This document shows, in pieces, positions 45,731 to 64,000 of a DNA stretch of 64,000 nucleotides. How positions within the stretch are numbered: position 1 is the stretch's first letter; the number at the start of each line of letters is the position of its first letter. Source of the DNA: Scortum barcoo (taxonomy: Eukaryota > Chordata > Actinopteri > Centrarchiformes > Terapontidae); NCBI GenBank assembly GCA_023238725.1, contig CM041531.1, positions 5,852,354 through 5,916,353 of the forward strand. Direction: 5' to 3'. The notes beneath the pieces were generated by a model. It was not told the DNA's origin and did no database searches. It saw only the letters and a list, made by a program, of their open reading frames with translations. The translations under genes were made by a program, and so were the position numbers.

Positions 45731-48700
45731 GAAAACTGGACGTTCAGTGATTTTCCTTTGGGTATCTGTGTGGTCTCTGTATGTATTCAGCAAGTATTTC
45801 AATCTTGGTTGGTCAAACAACAGTGCTACAAATCTGAGTCCACCGAAGTGACAGATTTATTGCTTAGACTTGGGAATTATGGACGTGTGAGTCTCTGGCA
45901 GTAGTGGGCATACAGTACATGATGTGGGTGTTATTTACATGCAGGCACTGCTGTTGGGGATTTGAAATGAAGAGATGTGAACAATGTGGCTGACCAGAGA
46001 CAACACATTCAACACAAGCGGCATACAAATAAATGTCATCATTAATTCTGCTATATCCAGATGCTGAATTCTTCACCATCCTCAGTCTTGCAGAAAAATG
46101 TTCAAAGCTAAATTGAACCCCAAATTATTTAGGTTTTATGTTTCTACTGTATTTTTTTTGTTTCTTTGTTAAAACATCTTGTATATTTATCCAGAAACTG
46201 AACACAAAAATGCATCTGCACTTTTCTGCTGGGTGCAGTTGATTTTAGTGAGCAATTTTAACAAAAGCGGTTTTAACGGTTTTACCCTCTCATACATAAA
46301 AAGGTCAATAAAATAGAAATAAACATAACATAACGAAACTTCAAGTGTACACTATGGAGTGCAATAGAGTGGTGAAAGTGCAATGATGCATGTGTATAGG
46401 GTATGTACAATGTGTTTTTCTGTTTAACATAATAAAATATATAAATATATGGCTCTTCTCCCCTTTATAATATTTTTAAGCTAATGCTCCTCATCTTTTG
46501 CCATGGAATAGTCTGAGACTAAAACATGTTCTTTTTGATATATTAGCTCTGACACCTGGGTCATATTTCCATTAATTAAACATGGTTTTGTAATAATTTC
46601 ATACTGATAGAGACCCATTTCACCACAGACTTTGGGCACACAAGATATGCCTTTGCCACATAACTTAATTAGAAAATGATAAATGCCTTAGTAGTGTCCG
46701 TACATTTTTTAAAGGTCAGGGCCACCTCTGGTTTTACTCATTTTAATTCATCATGCATTTAAAAAGGAGTTGTTGAGAGTATGGAGGTGTTGTTTCCAGC
46801 TCTTACCTCTGTGTGCCTTTCAGGTTCACTACATCTTAAACATAATAGGTAGCCCTGAATGTTTGTGTGTGTATGTTTTTTTTTTTTTTTTTTTTTTTAA
46901 ACTTTAGAAAGCCCTGTAGCATTGAGTGAAACTAAGTATTGCTGCTCAGACTATCAATGTGAGAAAGTAACCTCGGGTCACCATTCATTCCAGACTACAA
47001 GAGCTGCATGTGGCTGATACAAGACCTTCCATTTTTTTTGCAGTGACATGCCCGCAGACTGTGCTTGTTTTGTGCAAATGAGTTTCACAGACTTTCAAGG
47101 GCTTGTTTTTTTTTTTTTTTTTTTTCTTTTGCCTTTTAATTTCCTACAGAATGAAGGGTGATGCCCTGTTGCCCTACTACACGTCTCCTAATTTCCTGCT
47201 GATTTAAAAAAAAAAAAAAAAAAAAAATTCAAAAATCCATTCATCGGATGACTGTTGGCAGGTTAGGACCCAGGTAGTCAAAATAACTTGGTCTGAAAGT
47301 GGCATAAACTGGACTCATACCAGACTAGTGATGAGTGAATCCCTTTTTTGGGATCCTCTGATCCAAAACTAGCTTGAGGGCCACTACGTGGAACTGATAT
47401 CATGTCATGTCCACACCATGAAATCATAGCCAAATTTGGTGGGTATATGTTTATATGTTCATCAGGCTTCTCACTTGGTCATCTGGTGCCAGAACACCAT
47501 ACAGGGTCAGATACCAGGACCAAATGATGGCTTCATATATCTTGGACCTCATTCAGGCATCACCAACCTGACACACTGATTTTTGGTACTCACAATAGGC
47601 AGGATAGGAAACTGGGTGACTGTCCTCAATAGGAAAATACTCGGGAGACCACTGTTTGTGTCCTGTTTTTCCAGAAGTCAGTTCTGATTTGTGAATGTTG
47701 TCAATCACAAAATTTCTCTAAAACTTAACAGGATACTTTTGCTGCCTAAAGTTACCCAAATCTTTATCTCAGCTGAAGCGGATCTGCAGTTGTATCAGTA
47801 TCAGTATTTTTGTTGAAATGTTTTTTGTTTTTTTTTTGTTTTTTTTGAAGCTCTGATAACGACGTTATTGAATGGGTTGACAGCCCTGTATCGGTCATTT
47901 TGGAAAGCAGTGACAAACAGCCCACTTTGCTGTTCAGTTTGGAGGACTTGTTGCAGTGGAGAGAGAAGGTAGCAGAGAAAAAGGGGCTTCTTTCTCATTG
48001 AATTTTGGATGTCTCTCTGAACCTTCACATTTTTTCATTCCCCTACTGAACATCACATAACACATGATTACAATCTCAACATTCATGCATCTTGTAAAGA
48101 AGAACATTCAAACGTATTTTCTATTTCTGGAGCACCTTCCTTTTAAAATAACATCTGAAATTAATTTCAAATTCATTATATGTTGTATGCATTGGCTGTT
48201 ACAGGGTCATCTCTTTATACTGTACCATAAAGCTTAGAACTGTATTAACAACAAGGAAAATGCTGGACTTTGGGAGCCACCTTGCAATTGTTTATGTATG
48301 TATGTATGTATGTATAATATACATATATCATATCTATATACATATATCATATATCTATATACATATATCTTCTCATTATTTTCTTTAGATGGCTAGATTG
48401 TTGACTGGAGTTAAGTGGGCTTACCCTGAGTTATAGTAATGAGTATATTAAGGAAAGACATGGTTAACTTCTCATTAAGCACTTTGGCCTTAAAGGCTGT
48501 AATCTTTTTTTCCTCTTATTTGTTGCTTTCATTCCTTTCTTGTTTTTGTCTGGTCCTTGTTGCCTTAAACTACCTTCAAGAAATAAATATATGCAGGATT
48601 TTTTTTTTTTTTTTTTAACAGCTGTTCAGTCTAAACGAAAAATACAAACCTTTGCTTACCCAAGTTGAAAATGTCTTCTTACACTGCAATAGTATAGATG

Positions 48701-51700
48701 TAAGTGTAATTTTATTTGGATTTTGATGAACTGTACAGGGCCAATTCTCCTTATTGTTGCTCCGTAGCGGCAGAGCAAACTTGCATCATAGGTCTGTATG
48801 CTGAAGTAAGTCAAAACCTTCAGTTTTGTAGGATGACCACTAAGGAAAATGCACAAAGACTGGAAACAGGGGGAAATGTCTGTTCAAAGGTAACAAAAGT
48901 CTAAAACTAGATATGACGTTATAATCGTGTGATGTTGAAACATGCGGTCAGTTTAATAGTTGGTTGTTTGTTCCAGACAACACCTGTGAAGTTGGCACTG
49001 TTTTGAGTGGATATACGAAAATAACCCAGTGGACAAATTTGTGCAAATAACATGAGGTGCACATTTGTTTTATGCCTTTTAAATTCCTTTCTTTTGAATC
49101 TAGTAAGTTAGGATGGAGCTTTGTCGCTTTGGTTTGCATTTGGAGGTTCATATTGACCAGTAACCTCAAAATGTCCCTTTTTCTATAAGTTGGAGGCAGC
49201 TAACACTTTGACAAAAGGTGATGGCCCATCCACATTAAGAACTGATGATGTATACTAACAACTGAAATGCCTCATCTGAGAGAAATAAATGTAATAAAAT
49301 GACACCACAACTTTCCATATCACTCAGAGAGGGCCTTTTTTCTTTGGATCTTAGCTGCACAACTCCACTGCAGTTACCTTTCAGCTCGGGTCATCTTTTA
49401 AACAATGAGACGACATCTGTTTATGAAACCTCTACGTGACATTTACAAAGAAGTGTGAAATGTGTAGGTAGTGCGAGGTGGAGTCGCTGCTTTGTGTTCT
49501 GAGCGGAGCTGTGACTCTAACCCATCCATCACTGTAAGGGATTGTTGTGCGCATTGACATTTTATATGCTGTGAAGGGAGCAAAGTGGGCTGCTGTTGCC
49601 TGTGATTCATTTGTTGTTGTTTTTCATTGGGATCCTGCAGAGGAGTGGAGGAGCCAGCGCTTTGTTTGAATGTCAGCAGCTGAGATAGAAGGAGACTGCT
49701 GTGCCCACTGAGCTATGTACAGTAAGCCCCCGTGATTATGATGGATTGTCCACTGTGAGTGCACATTTATGAATGTTAAGAGTACCTTTTATTCTAAGTG
49801 CATGTTCTGAAAGTCGGGCAGTCACCAGGAATACTGACATGCTGAAGTATTTCAGTCTTATCCATATGGAGGAGATGGATGAGAAGACTGAATTTAATAC
49901 TTTAAAACTGTGCCCACAGCTCAGGCGATAATCCCTCTAATTCAGCTCACACAAAAGTTTATTTGAAACTTTCAGGCAATATTTCTAGTCATGTCCTCGT
50001 TCAGATCAGACCTTGAACTGTCTGACCTTGAAGCACTTACATAGATAATTGCCTTTAATATATTACCGTCGAATGGTGGCACCACGAAATGCTGTGTTAA
50101 AGGTGTTAGAAAGTGAAGTTGTGAATTTTGAACTAAACAAGTGTTAACTGTGCTTTTGTCCTTCAATCAATCAGAAATGTCATCAAAACTCTACACTCTT
50201 TAATTTTAATATTTTATTCAAACCTTTTTGTTCTGAATAGCAAGAATAGTTTAGTCAGTGATCAACAAGTTTCCAGATATGAATTGTCTTAGATGAGTAC
50301 CGAGTGACTTAAAAGAATGCCGACTTACCAATTTTACTGTTGAAGCTGCAGTCGGTAAAATTGAGAAGCAAGTCGACTTAGCTTGAAAATTATTAAAATT
50401 AAATTAGTAAATTTTCAGGTCCCTCCCCCTCTCTCCACTGTGCTCCAGCTCGCCTCCAAAGCTGCTCCCCTCAGAGTCACCCATATTCTTTTTAACTTCC
50501 TTTTCGTCATTGGTCTTCTTCTGTTGTCTTTGTTCTATAAGGTGTTATTGACAAAGGAGGGATGGGCCGTTTTCTCATGGCTTGGCTGTTTAGTTGCATC
50601 TACTCACTGAAGATATGGTGCTTGGTGGGGGATAACTCATGTGCTAAGTGGTGTGCAGGAGCAGTGATTAACGCTCTGTTAGATGCACCTGCTGGCTCTG
50701 ATTGGTTGCTTTGATTAAGTCATGGTGAATACTTGCAAATGGCCTCAGCGGAAGCAGGTGGAGCCAGAGAAAGCTGATTTTTATGTTTCAAATTATCTGC
50801 TCATGTATTACTTTCACAACACTAGTACAGTTTTAGCAAATATGACAAAGTTATTTTTATACAGGTTACCGACTAAATCTTTAAGTAAAGCCTATTTAAT
50901 TATTTGGGTATTTACCACAGATCCACATAAATGACCCCGGCAGTACATTTTATCATTAAATTGTTGTATTGTTGTGAACAGCTACAACACCACATTTAAA
51001 TTTTCTATCCATAGTTTTGTGTAAGCTTTGTGTAACGTTGGCATTGAGTCAGTTCACTGGGTTGGTGCATGTAAACGTACAGCTGGCTCGATTTCTACCT
51101 CTGTGAGCATTCACCACACTTCAGTAGGTAAACTTTCCATTCAGTTACTTATTGTGTTTGGTAGACGGTTCAAACTGTTGAAGCTCATCTGGCTCAGTCA
51201 AACAGTGTGTTTGCTCTTTCCCCCCCCCTCTGCTGCACACCATGGTTAGCTGTTTCTGTGTTCAAAATGTTCAATACCAGTGCCAATACAAGTTTCAGCG
51301 GTGATGCAGAAACTTGGGTATCCTCCCAATCAATGAAGTGCTTTGGCCACCTTTCAGTTTGCATTTACATCACAAACTGGGCCTCTGGACAACATCCCCT
51401 TGAGTTTATCCTCTCAGGTATGTGATGATAAGAGGGAAATCACTCCTCGTTGATTGCAAATACTCCCTAATCATGGAAGAAGCCTGGGAGAACAAAGTAC
51501 CTTCAAAGGCCTCTCACAAGGGTTACTGCAACCCTCGCCCGCTGACTCAGCATCAGCAACAGCCTGGATACAGCCTGGAACAAGAGTTCAGTCCTGCTTA
51601 TGTGAAGCTACTGTATTCATCGATTAGAGTGGCACTTCTCATGTTGGACAATTTTCCCCTGAAACTACAGTAGTGAGTCCTCCTATAGCAGCTTCACAGC

Positions 51701-52842
51701 TTTGTTAGAAATTCTTCAAAAACTCCAGTGGGAGCTTCACTAACGACATACCTATACAATGTCTATAAATGTCAAAAAAAGAGCTGCAGAAGCTGGAGAA
51801 CCTTGTTTTTGCTGTGGCTCTAAATCTCCTCAGTCAAGTTCAAAGTCACAGGCTCATATGAATTTGCTCTGAGGCTGGCTGCTGTGACATCATAAACTGT
51901 TTTTGTCGGCTTCAGTGTCTGTCCAGAGAGAACTATTTTGAGTATTTGTAAGAGAAAATACCTGACAGAGAGCTAGATTTGGTTGAAAAGTGAGAGGTTT
52001 TTGTGGAGGTCTGACTGTAACAAGGTTGCATAACTCACTTATTCAGTAACTACTTCTACTATCTACTATCTATTTTACTAGAAAACTTTATGTTCTCGAA
52101 ATGAAGGATTGGTCGCTGATTCATGGATTAAAGGAGAATTGGAATCTGAATCCTTGAATGATGCTCATATTCAGTTAAATGTCATGAACACAGTACATCA
52201 ATATACTCTTCACAGTATTGCTCAGTAAAGCTTAGAATTATTTAGGCTATTGATGCAGCAATGACCAGAGTGTAAATGAGCAAGCAGAGTCCAGATTTGT
52301 CCAGTCTGGTACAGTATGAAACTGCACTGGACAGGTTTGACTTGTACAAACCACTAAAAAACAAAACCTCAAAAATAAAATTTATTTTGTCTGGAAGGAA
52401 CTTAGTATTCTTTGAGTGTCCCTGAATAAGAACTCTATTGGTGTTATTTGACTCATACTGCCCTCAGATGGGGTTAAAAATATTGGAGTCCTGTCTCTGA
52501 CTCAAATAGCTTCGGCCTATCTCTTTAGTTTAATAACCTTCTGCTCATCCTTATTAATATCCCATCAATATCACCGCCCTAAAGATTGTTCTCATTTTGT
52601 ACCGAAACACTGATAATACAGTGGAGGCTATCTACATCGACCTGGAGTTACTGATACAAGACTTAATTAAAACTCGGACTCGTGTTTAATACTTTCAAAC
52701 ACATCTGATTCCCTCTTTTCTCACAAATAAGGAAACGTAAACCATTGTGGTCCCTTCCTATTTTTAACAAATATCTTATTTTATGAAAAAAGTGATGGGG
52801 CTTTTTTTAACAATGCAAGCATAATTATCAGTTGTGTTGTAG
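45731..52842. other. Noncoding DNA, no gene recognised
   Basis: AT-rich. Contains three long homopolymers (T23 at 46,876-46,898; T20 at 47,106-47,125; A22 at 47,206-47,227) and a TATG/TATA-rich run at 48,293-48,370. A splice-bounded stretch at 49,641-49,731 has stops in all frames. Confidence 0.65.
48293..48370. repeat. (TATG)n and TA-rich repeat
   Basis: About six TATG units followed by imperfect ATATACATATATC repeats. Confidence 0.9.
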
Positions 52843-53112
52843 GTCTTGGGCAAATTGGACCGAGCTGGTATATCCAAGTGCTCCTGCTATTTTGATTCAT
52901 GCCTGTGCAGCTACTCGAAGTGCAAAAGGACTGAAATGTAATATCGATAAGAAAGGGTGGCCATTAGTACATATACCCTCAGACAGTGAAATGACTGGTC
53001 TCACAGCTCCGAAAGTGCTTGGCCGCTCACAGTGCTGCATGACAAAAGCAGCTAAAGAAATGAACAATCGTCTTGGAAATCCTTTTCTTGTGTGGATGTT
53101 GGATGCTGTGAG
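52843..53112 (+). other. Unassigned candidate exon, 270 nt, open in one frame
   Basis: A stretch bounded by GTTGTGTTGTAG on the left and GTGAG|GTAAAC on the right, open in a single frame. It would start with one leftover base and end with two (phase-symmetric; length divisible by three). It encodes about 89 residues including WTELVYPSAPAILIHACAAT and LVHIPSDSEMTGLTAPKVLG. I recognise no domain. The upstream pyrimidine tract is weak. It could be an exon of an unseen gene, a transposon fragment, or chance. Confidence 0.25.
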
Positions 53113-60287
<7,175 letters not shown>

Positions 60288-60751
60288 CAGTGGTACCTTG
60301 ACTTACGAGTGTCCCATCTAACAAGTTTTTTCGAGATACGAGCCGTCTCTCGGCCGATTTTTTGCTTTGAGTTGAGAGCTAAAACTTGAGTTACGAGCAA
60401 GCTTCAGATATCCCACCGCTAACTTCGTTTTTCCAACCATGGGATCCGAAGAAAGTGAGTGCGAAGGACAGTGCTGAGAAGAAGAGGTGGATGATGTACA
60501 TTGAATTAAAGAGAGAAATGATCTTAATATCGAAACTGAAAATAATTTTATACAGTATTCTTTATTTATAAGTACATTTTTCTTATTTAAAAACATGTAA
60601 CAAAAAAATTGTGGTGTTTTTTGGGGGGTCTGGAACAGATTAATGGCATTTCTAATTCATTTCAATGGGGAAAATTGATTTGACATACGAGTAATTTGAG
60701 TTACGAGCTCCGTCACGGAACAAATTAAACTTGTAATTCAAGGCACCACTG
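60288..60751 (+). mobile_element. Tigger/pogo-type (Tc1-mariner superfamily) DNA transposon, internally deleted
   Basis: A 464-bp element flanked by TA on both sides (60,286-60,287 and 60,752-60,753). Terminal inverted repeats start CAGTGGTACCTTGACTTACG on the left and CAGTGGTGCCTTGAATTACA on the right (minus strand). The subterminal motif GAGTTACGAGC recurs. Inside, 60,441-60,530 reads DPKKVSAKDSAEKKRWMMYI, resembling the N-terminus of a Tigger-type transposase, and is followed by A/T-rich noncoding DNA. No catalytic domain remains, so it is non-autonomous. Confidence 0.82.
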
Positions 60752-60753
60752 TA

Positions 60754-62437
60754 CATGATGTATGTCGAAGTACACCCTTAAAATGAGTTGCATTTTGGGT
60801 AAATTCTTTTATTTCCTGCCATCACTGTCACTCTCTGTCTATAGCACATAGAAACTCTTCCCTCGCAGTATGTGTGTGTTCGTTCGGGTGTTTTTCTCAG
60901 AATTCAGGGAAGAATCACAAACTGAAAAAGAAGCGGGTGATTCAACTCTGGTTGAATCACAGTCAGTATTCACCCAAATATCAAATCACAGCGCGAACAC
61001 TGAGCGAATCTTAGAACGTATTCATTCAGAAATGCAGTACAAGATCTTAAGAGTTTCTATTACCTTGGTTGGTTATTAATGATAAACTACTTGTACTGTG
61101 GAGAGCACACACACACACACACACACAGGGTGCCTCGGTGAATTATTCACCTAAATGTGCTGTGAGTGAATCTTATCAGGGGGTTGTAGCTTGTGTTCAG
61201 TGCTGCTTACTATGGGAAAGTTCTCTACTTCTTTTCTGCTATTGATGAAAAACTTGTATAATGTTGCTGCACCGCAATATAACAAAGAGGTATTATTGTA
61301 TGTGGAGCAATAAACACTAAGATTGAAGGATTTACTTGCATGAGGTACTGCATAAATACAATTAAATGATTTTCATACTCCTGTATCACAAAACTACAGT
61401 ATATTGGAAATAAACTTGAAGCTGAATTTAAATAAAATTATTTTTCTTTTTTGTGGATGATCTTCAGCTTTACATGTTTGTTCATTCATTATTTGATTCT
61501 TTAGTCATTTAAAATATATTATCTAATGTACACTGGTACACTGGTGCTTTGAAATTAATGCTAATTTCAACATGCTCATAATGACATGAATTGCAACCAC
61601 TGAGCTGAGCTCCTACTGCAACGCTTTTCATTATTGACTATGGTGTTGAAATATAATTACAATACATTTTATCAGACAGTTTTTCGACCTTCGCGTCTGT
61701 TTTCTGATTATGAGCATTTGTTGAGAGTCAGTGTCCTCTGTATTCTAGCAACCAGCCCAAATCCCATATAGCCACCTTCCACAAAACGCTGACAAAACAA
61801 GAGAGGACTGCGCCATCAATAATAGCAGTGATTGTATCTGTTTCCTCTTTATCTTTTCTTTTCATTGTCCTCGGTAATAGCAATCTGATAAACTAAAGTC
61901 CATCTCCTCAAAAATGTTGACACTAATGTTATTTCCTTAAGGTCATCCTGGGCTATGGAGACAAATTGTCTCTGTTGTCTTTTTTTTTTAAAATTTTTTA
62001 TAAGCTGACGCCAATGTTTTAATTCAGAGAATTATGCTGCAAAGCGTCTTTCGAAAGCGTGTGTTCGCGACAGAGGCGGTTTGCTTTAACTTCAATCCGC
62101 AGGAGACTGTTTTTGTGTTTTAACTGGAACAAGGAAGAACAATGAAGCAGGTCTAAATGAGGCCGCAAGCTCTGGGGGGGAAACTCCTGTGATCAATAAT
62201 GTGTCTGGCTGGTGTGGAGAGAGATTTAAAGAGAAAGGAGGGCTCTGGCTCTACTGGGAGGTGTTTAAACCTCTGAGACGTACTATCACAGTCAGAAGAC
62301 TATTAGATAATAGTGTACGACCTTTTGAGTTTTTATTACAGTGGAGGCAGTACAGTCGCTGCCATCACGTTAAAAAAAGGAAACCATTTTACAGTCCCAT
62401 AGTGGAATTTGCAATATAATATGATTTATAAACATAG
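60754..62437. other. Noncoding DNA, no gene recognised
   Basis: Short (CA)n at 61,103-61,128; otherwise nothing recognised. Confidence 0.65.
61103..61128. repeat. (CA)n microsatellite
   Basis: About 12 CA units. Confidence 0.95.
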
Positions 62438-62479
62438 TATGGTTTTAAATTTATGGTTTTAAATGTATGGTTTTAACAT
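62438..62479. repeat. Three tandem copies of a 14-bp unit
   Basis: TATGGTTTTAAATT, TATGGTTTTAAATG and TATGGTTTTAACAT in direct succession. Confidence 0.9.
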
Positions 62480-62521
62480 GAATGTATTAAGACATGAATA
62501 ACTTAATAAAAATAAACTAGA

Positions 62522-62869
62522 CACTAGATGACCAAATGTACATGGACGCTCTTGGATATTATTCTGGATGTTTCGTCTGAGGCTCCAATTAAGGAACATC
62601 TTGATTAGAGTGTACTTTGTCTGACCTCACTCACATTCAACACCTTTGGGATGAACAGGGAGGTCAACTGTGAGCCAGACCTTATCACCCGACATCAGTG
62701 TCTGACCTCCCTGATGCTCTTGTGGCTGAATGTGACCAAATCCCCGCCCAGCCATCGTACAAAATCTTGTGAATAGCCTTAAATGGGAAGAGTGGAAGCT
62801 GTTTTAGCAGATTCAATTTGAACATCATGTAATGTGTGTGTGTATCCACATACTTTTGGCCATACAGTG
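62522..62869 (+). mobile_element. Decayed Tc1-like DNA transposon copy
   Basis: The right end, CATACTTTTGGCCATACAGTG, is the known terminus style of fish Tc1-like repeats. A degenerate inverted copy, CACTAGATGACCAAATGTAC, begins the left side. The interior reads pieces of a transposase C-terminus (TFGMNREV-like, then NCEPDLITRHQCLTSLMLLW and LNVTKSPPSHRTKSCE). It is heavily mutated, short and inactive. Confidence 0.7.
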
Positions 62870-64000
62870 CGCTTGATATTTGATATTTTTTGCAGCTCTG
62901 GGTATTGAGGATCATTTCATTAGACACTGATATAAGCACACAAAAAATAGCAGTAATTCTATATAAAGCAGCATGCAATATTTATCACAATTTCTTTCCC
63001 AGCCTTGGTAAAGTACAAAGTCTTGAAGGGAGACAGTGAAAATTCATAATATGCTGCGTAAGACCCTTACAAGTTATTAGACTTATCAAGGTGGAATCTA
63101 ATTTAGATTAAGTGTGGGTACTGCATATTGGATTTTTGGATGGAACAAAATAATACATTTGAAAGTAATGAAACAGAAATCTGGAACCTTTGCATCATCC
63201 CCCATTTCCCCAGAAGCAGCAGCAGCAGCAGCAGCAGCAGAGCTTGGTAACGTCCAGCCCCTCGAGTGTCACTGGCAGCCCCCGTCTCCCTGCGCTCTCA
63301 CAGGACAACATCAGGCCAAACTGACTTTGAGGTTCAGGCCAGGACACAGACGGGATGCCAAGCTGGGCACCTGCCATTACAAACCTTATCTCTCTCTCTG
63401 GCATCTCTCTCTTCACCTTCTCCCCCTTTTTTTTTATTCTAGCGAAGTTTCCTTCCAGATATTTTTTGGGTGATCATTATACTGAATTGGCAAAGTTGGA
63501 CAGCTGCAAAATTTGATTAAATTCCCCTCCAGTTTTTTTTCTTTTTTACATTTCCTTGGAGCATTAAAATTATATTTTCTACTAAACAAATTCTAGTATT
63601 AATAGCAGTAGAAATCAATTTCTTTAATAACTAATGCAGGCCTGGTTTAACCATCCAAAATAAGTCTTGTCTTTGTGCAACAGTATGAAAGTGACTAAAT
63701 GTCCTGACATGTTGTTGGTACAATATCAGTCCACTGCATCCCGCCACAAACCTGCTGTTGTTTTAGTGTGTTTAGTGTGTGTTTATGTGTCAATCACAAT
63801 GTCTCTAGCTTATGCCCAGCATGAGCTGACAGCAAGTCAGTTAAAGGAATGGATGCCATTTTGGCTTTCATAACAGAGCATTACAGTACGACACCAGACC
63901 ATCTGCAGAAAACTACTGTCTAACTGTGCAAAGGTTATAAACACAGCTTCATCTATTATTTCTGATGTGTGACAACCATTTAAAGACCTTTAGTCACTTG
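62870..64000. other. Noncoding DNA, no gene recognised
   Basis: Contains a CAG trinucleotide run (63,214-63,241) and nothing else recognisable. Confidence 0.65.
63214..63241. repeat. (AGC)n trinucleotide repeat
   Basis: About nine AGC/GCA units. No surrounding gene supports translation. Confidence 0.93.

Noticed and set aside
49641..49731. 91-nt stretch bounded by TCCTGCAG and a GTAAGC donor
   Set aside because: Stops occur in all three frames; at most a noncoding exon, without further support.
63214..63241. CAG/poly-alanine coding repeat
   Set aside because: No surrounding gene structure; it is a plain trinucleotide microsatellite.

Overview
The window looks like genomic DNA from a teleost fish, probably a spiny-rayed (percomorph) species. 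The reasons are a compact vertebrate gene with GT-AG introns, very abundant CA/GT and CT microsatellites, AT-rich intergenic DNA, and decayed copies of repeats typical of fish genomes (a Rex1-like LINE tail, a Tigger/pogo element, a Tc1-like element and several non-autonomous fish repeats). The taxonomic call is inference; no species can be named from the sequence alone.

Region 1 (about 1-22,590, + strand) is one gene, slc6a5, encoding the neuronal sodium- and chloride-dependent glycine transporter 2 (GlyT2). Fifteen coding exons can be placed base by base between 868 and 18,307. Each junction is GT-AG and the reading phase agrees across all of them. Exons 2-15 encode about 623 residues covering all 12 transmembrane segments of the SLC6 fold. 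Exon 1 encodes the long cytoplasmic N-tail typical of GlyT2, but it reads in three successive frames: two apparent one-base losses, in or near C and G runs. The whole protein would be close to 780 residues. A near-perfect RE1 (REST/NRSF) element lies at the extreme left edge, about 850 bp upstream of the ATG, as expected for a neuron-restricted gene. The 3' UTR appears to run about 4.3 kb to a double AATAAA near 22,560.

Region 2 (about 22,590-64,000) is some 41 kb in which I recognise no confirmed protein-coding gene. It holds transposon remnants (Rex1-like LINE 33.5-34.3 kb; modular fish repeat 44.9-45.3 kb; Tigger/pogo-type element with TA target-site duplication 60,288-60,751; Tc1-like element 62.5-62.9 kb), simple repeats including a large CT array at 57.0-57.2 kb, two perfect 12-bp hairpins, and one unexplained 270-nt phase-symmetric open segment with plausible splice sites at 52,843-53,112. 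In mammals NELL1 lies downstream of SLC6A5; I found none of its exons here, so this may be the intergenic or regulatory space between the two.

Nothing in the window is a clearly new multi-gene system. The observations most worth checking are the RE1 site, intron 7 (99 nt, in frame, no stop), the UG-repeat flanks of exon 10, the double frameshift in exon 1, the altered C-terminus and TxGG motif of the transporter, and the candidate exon at 52.8 kb.
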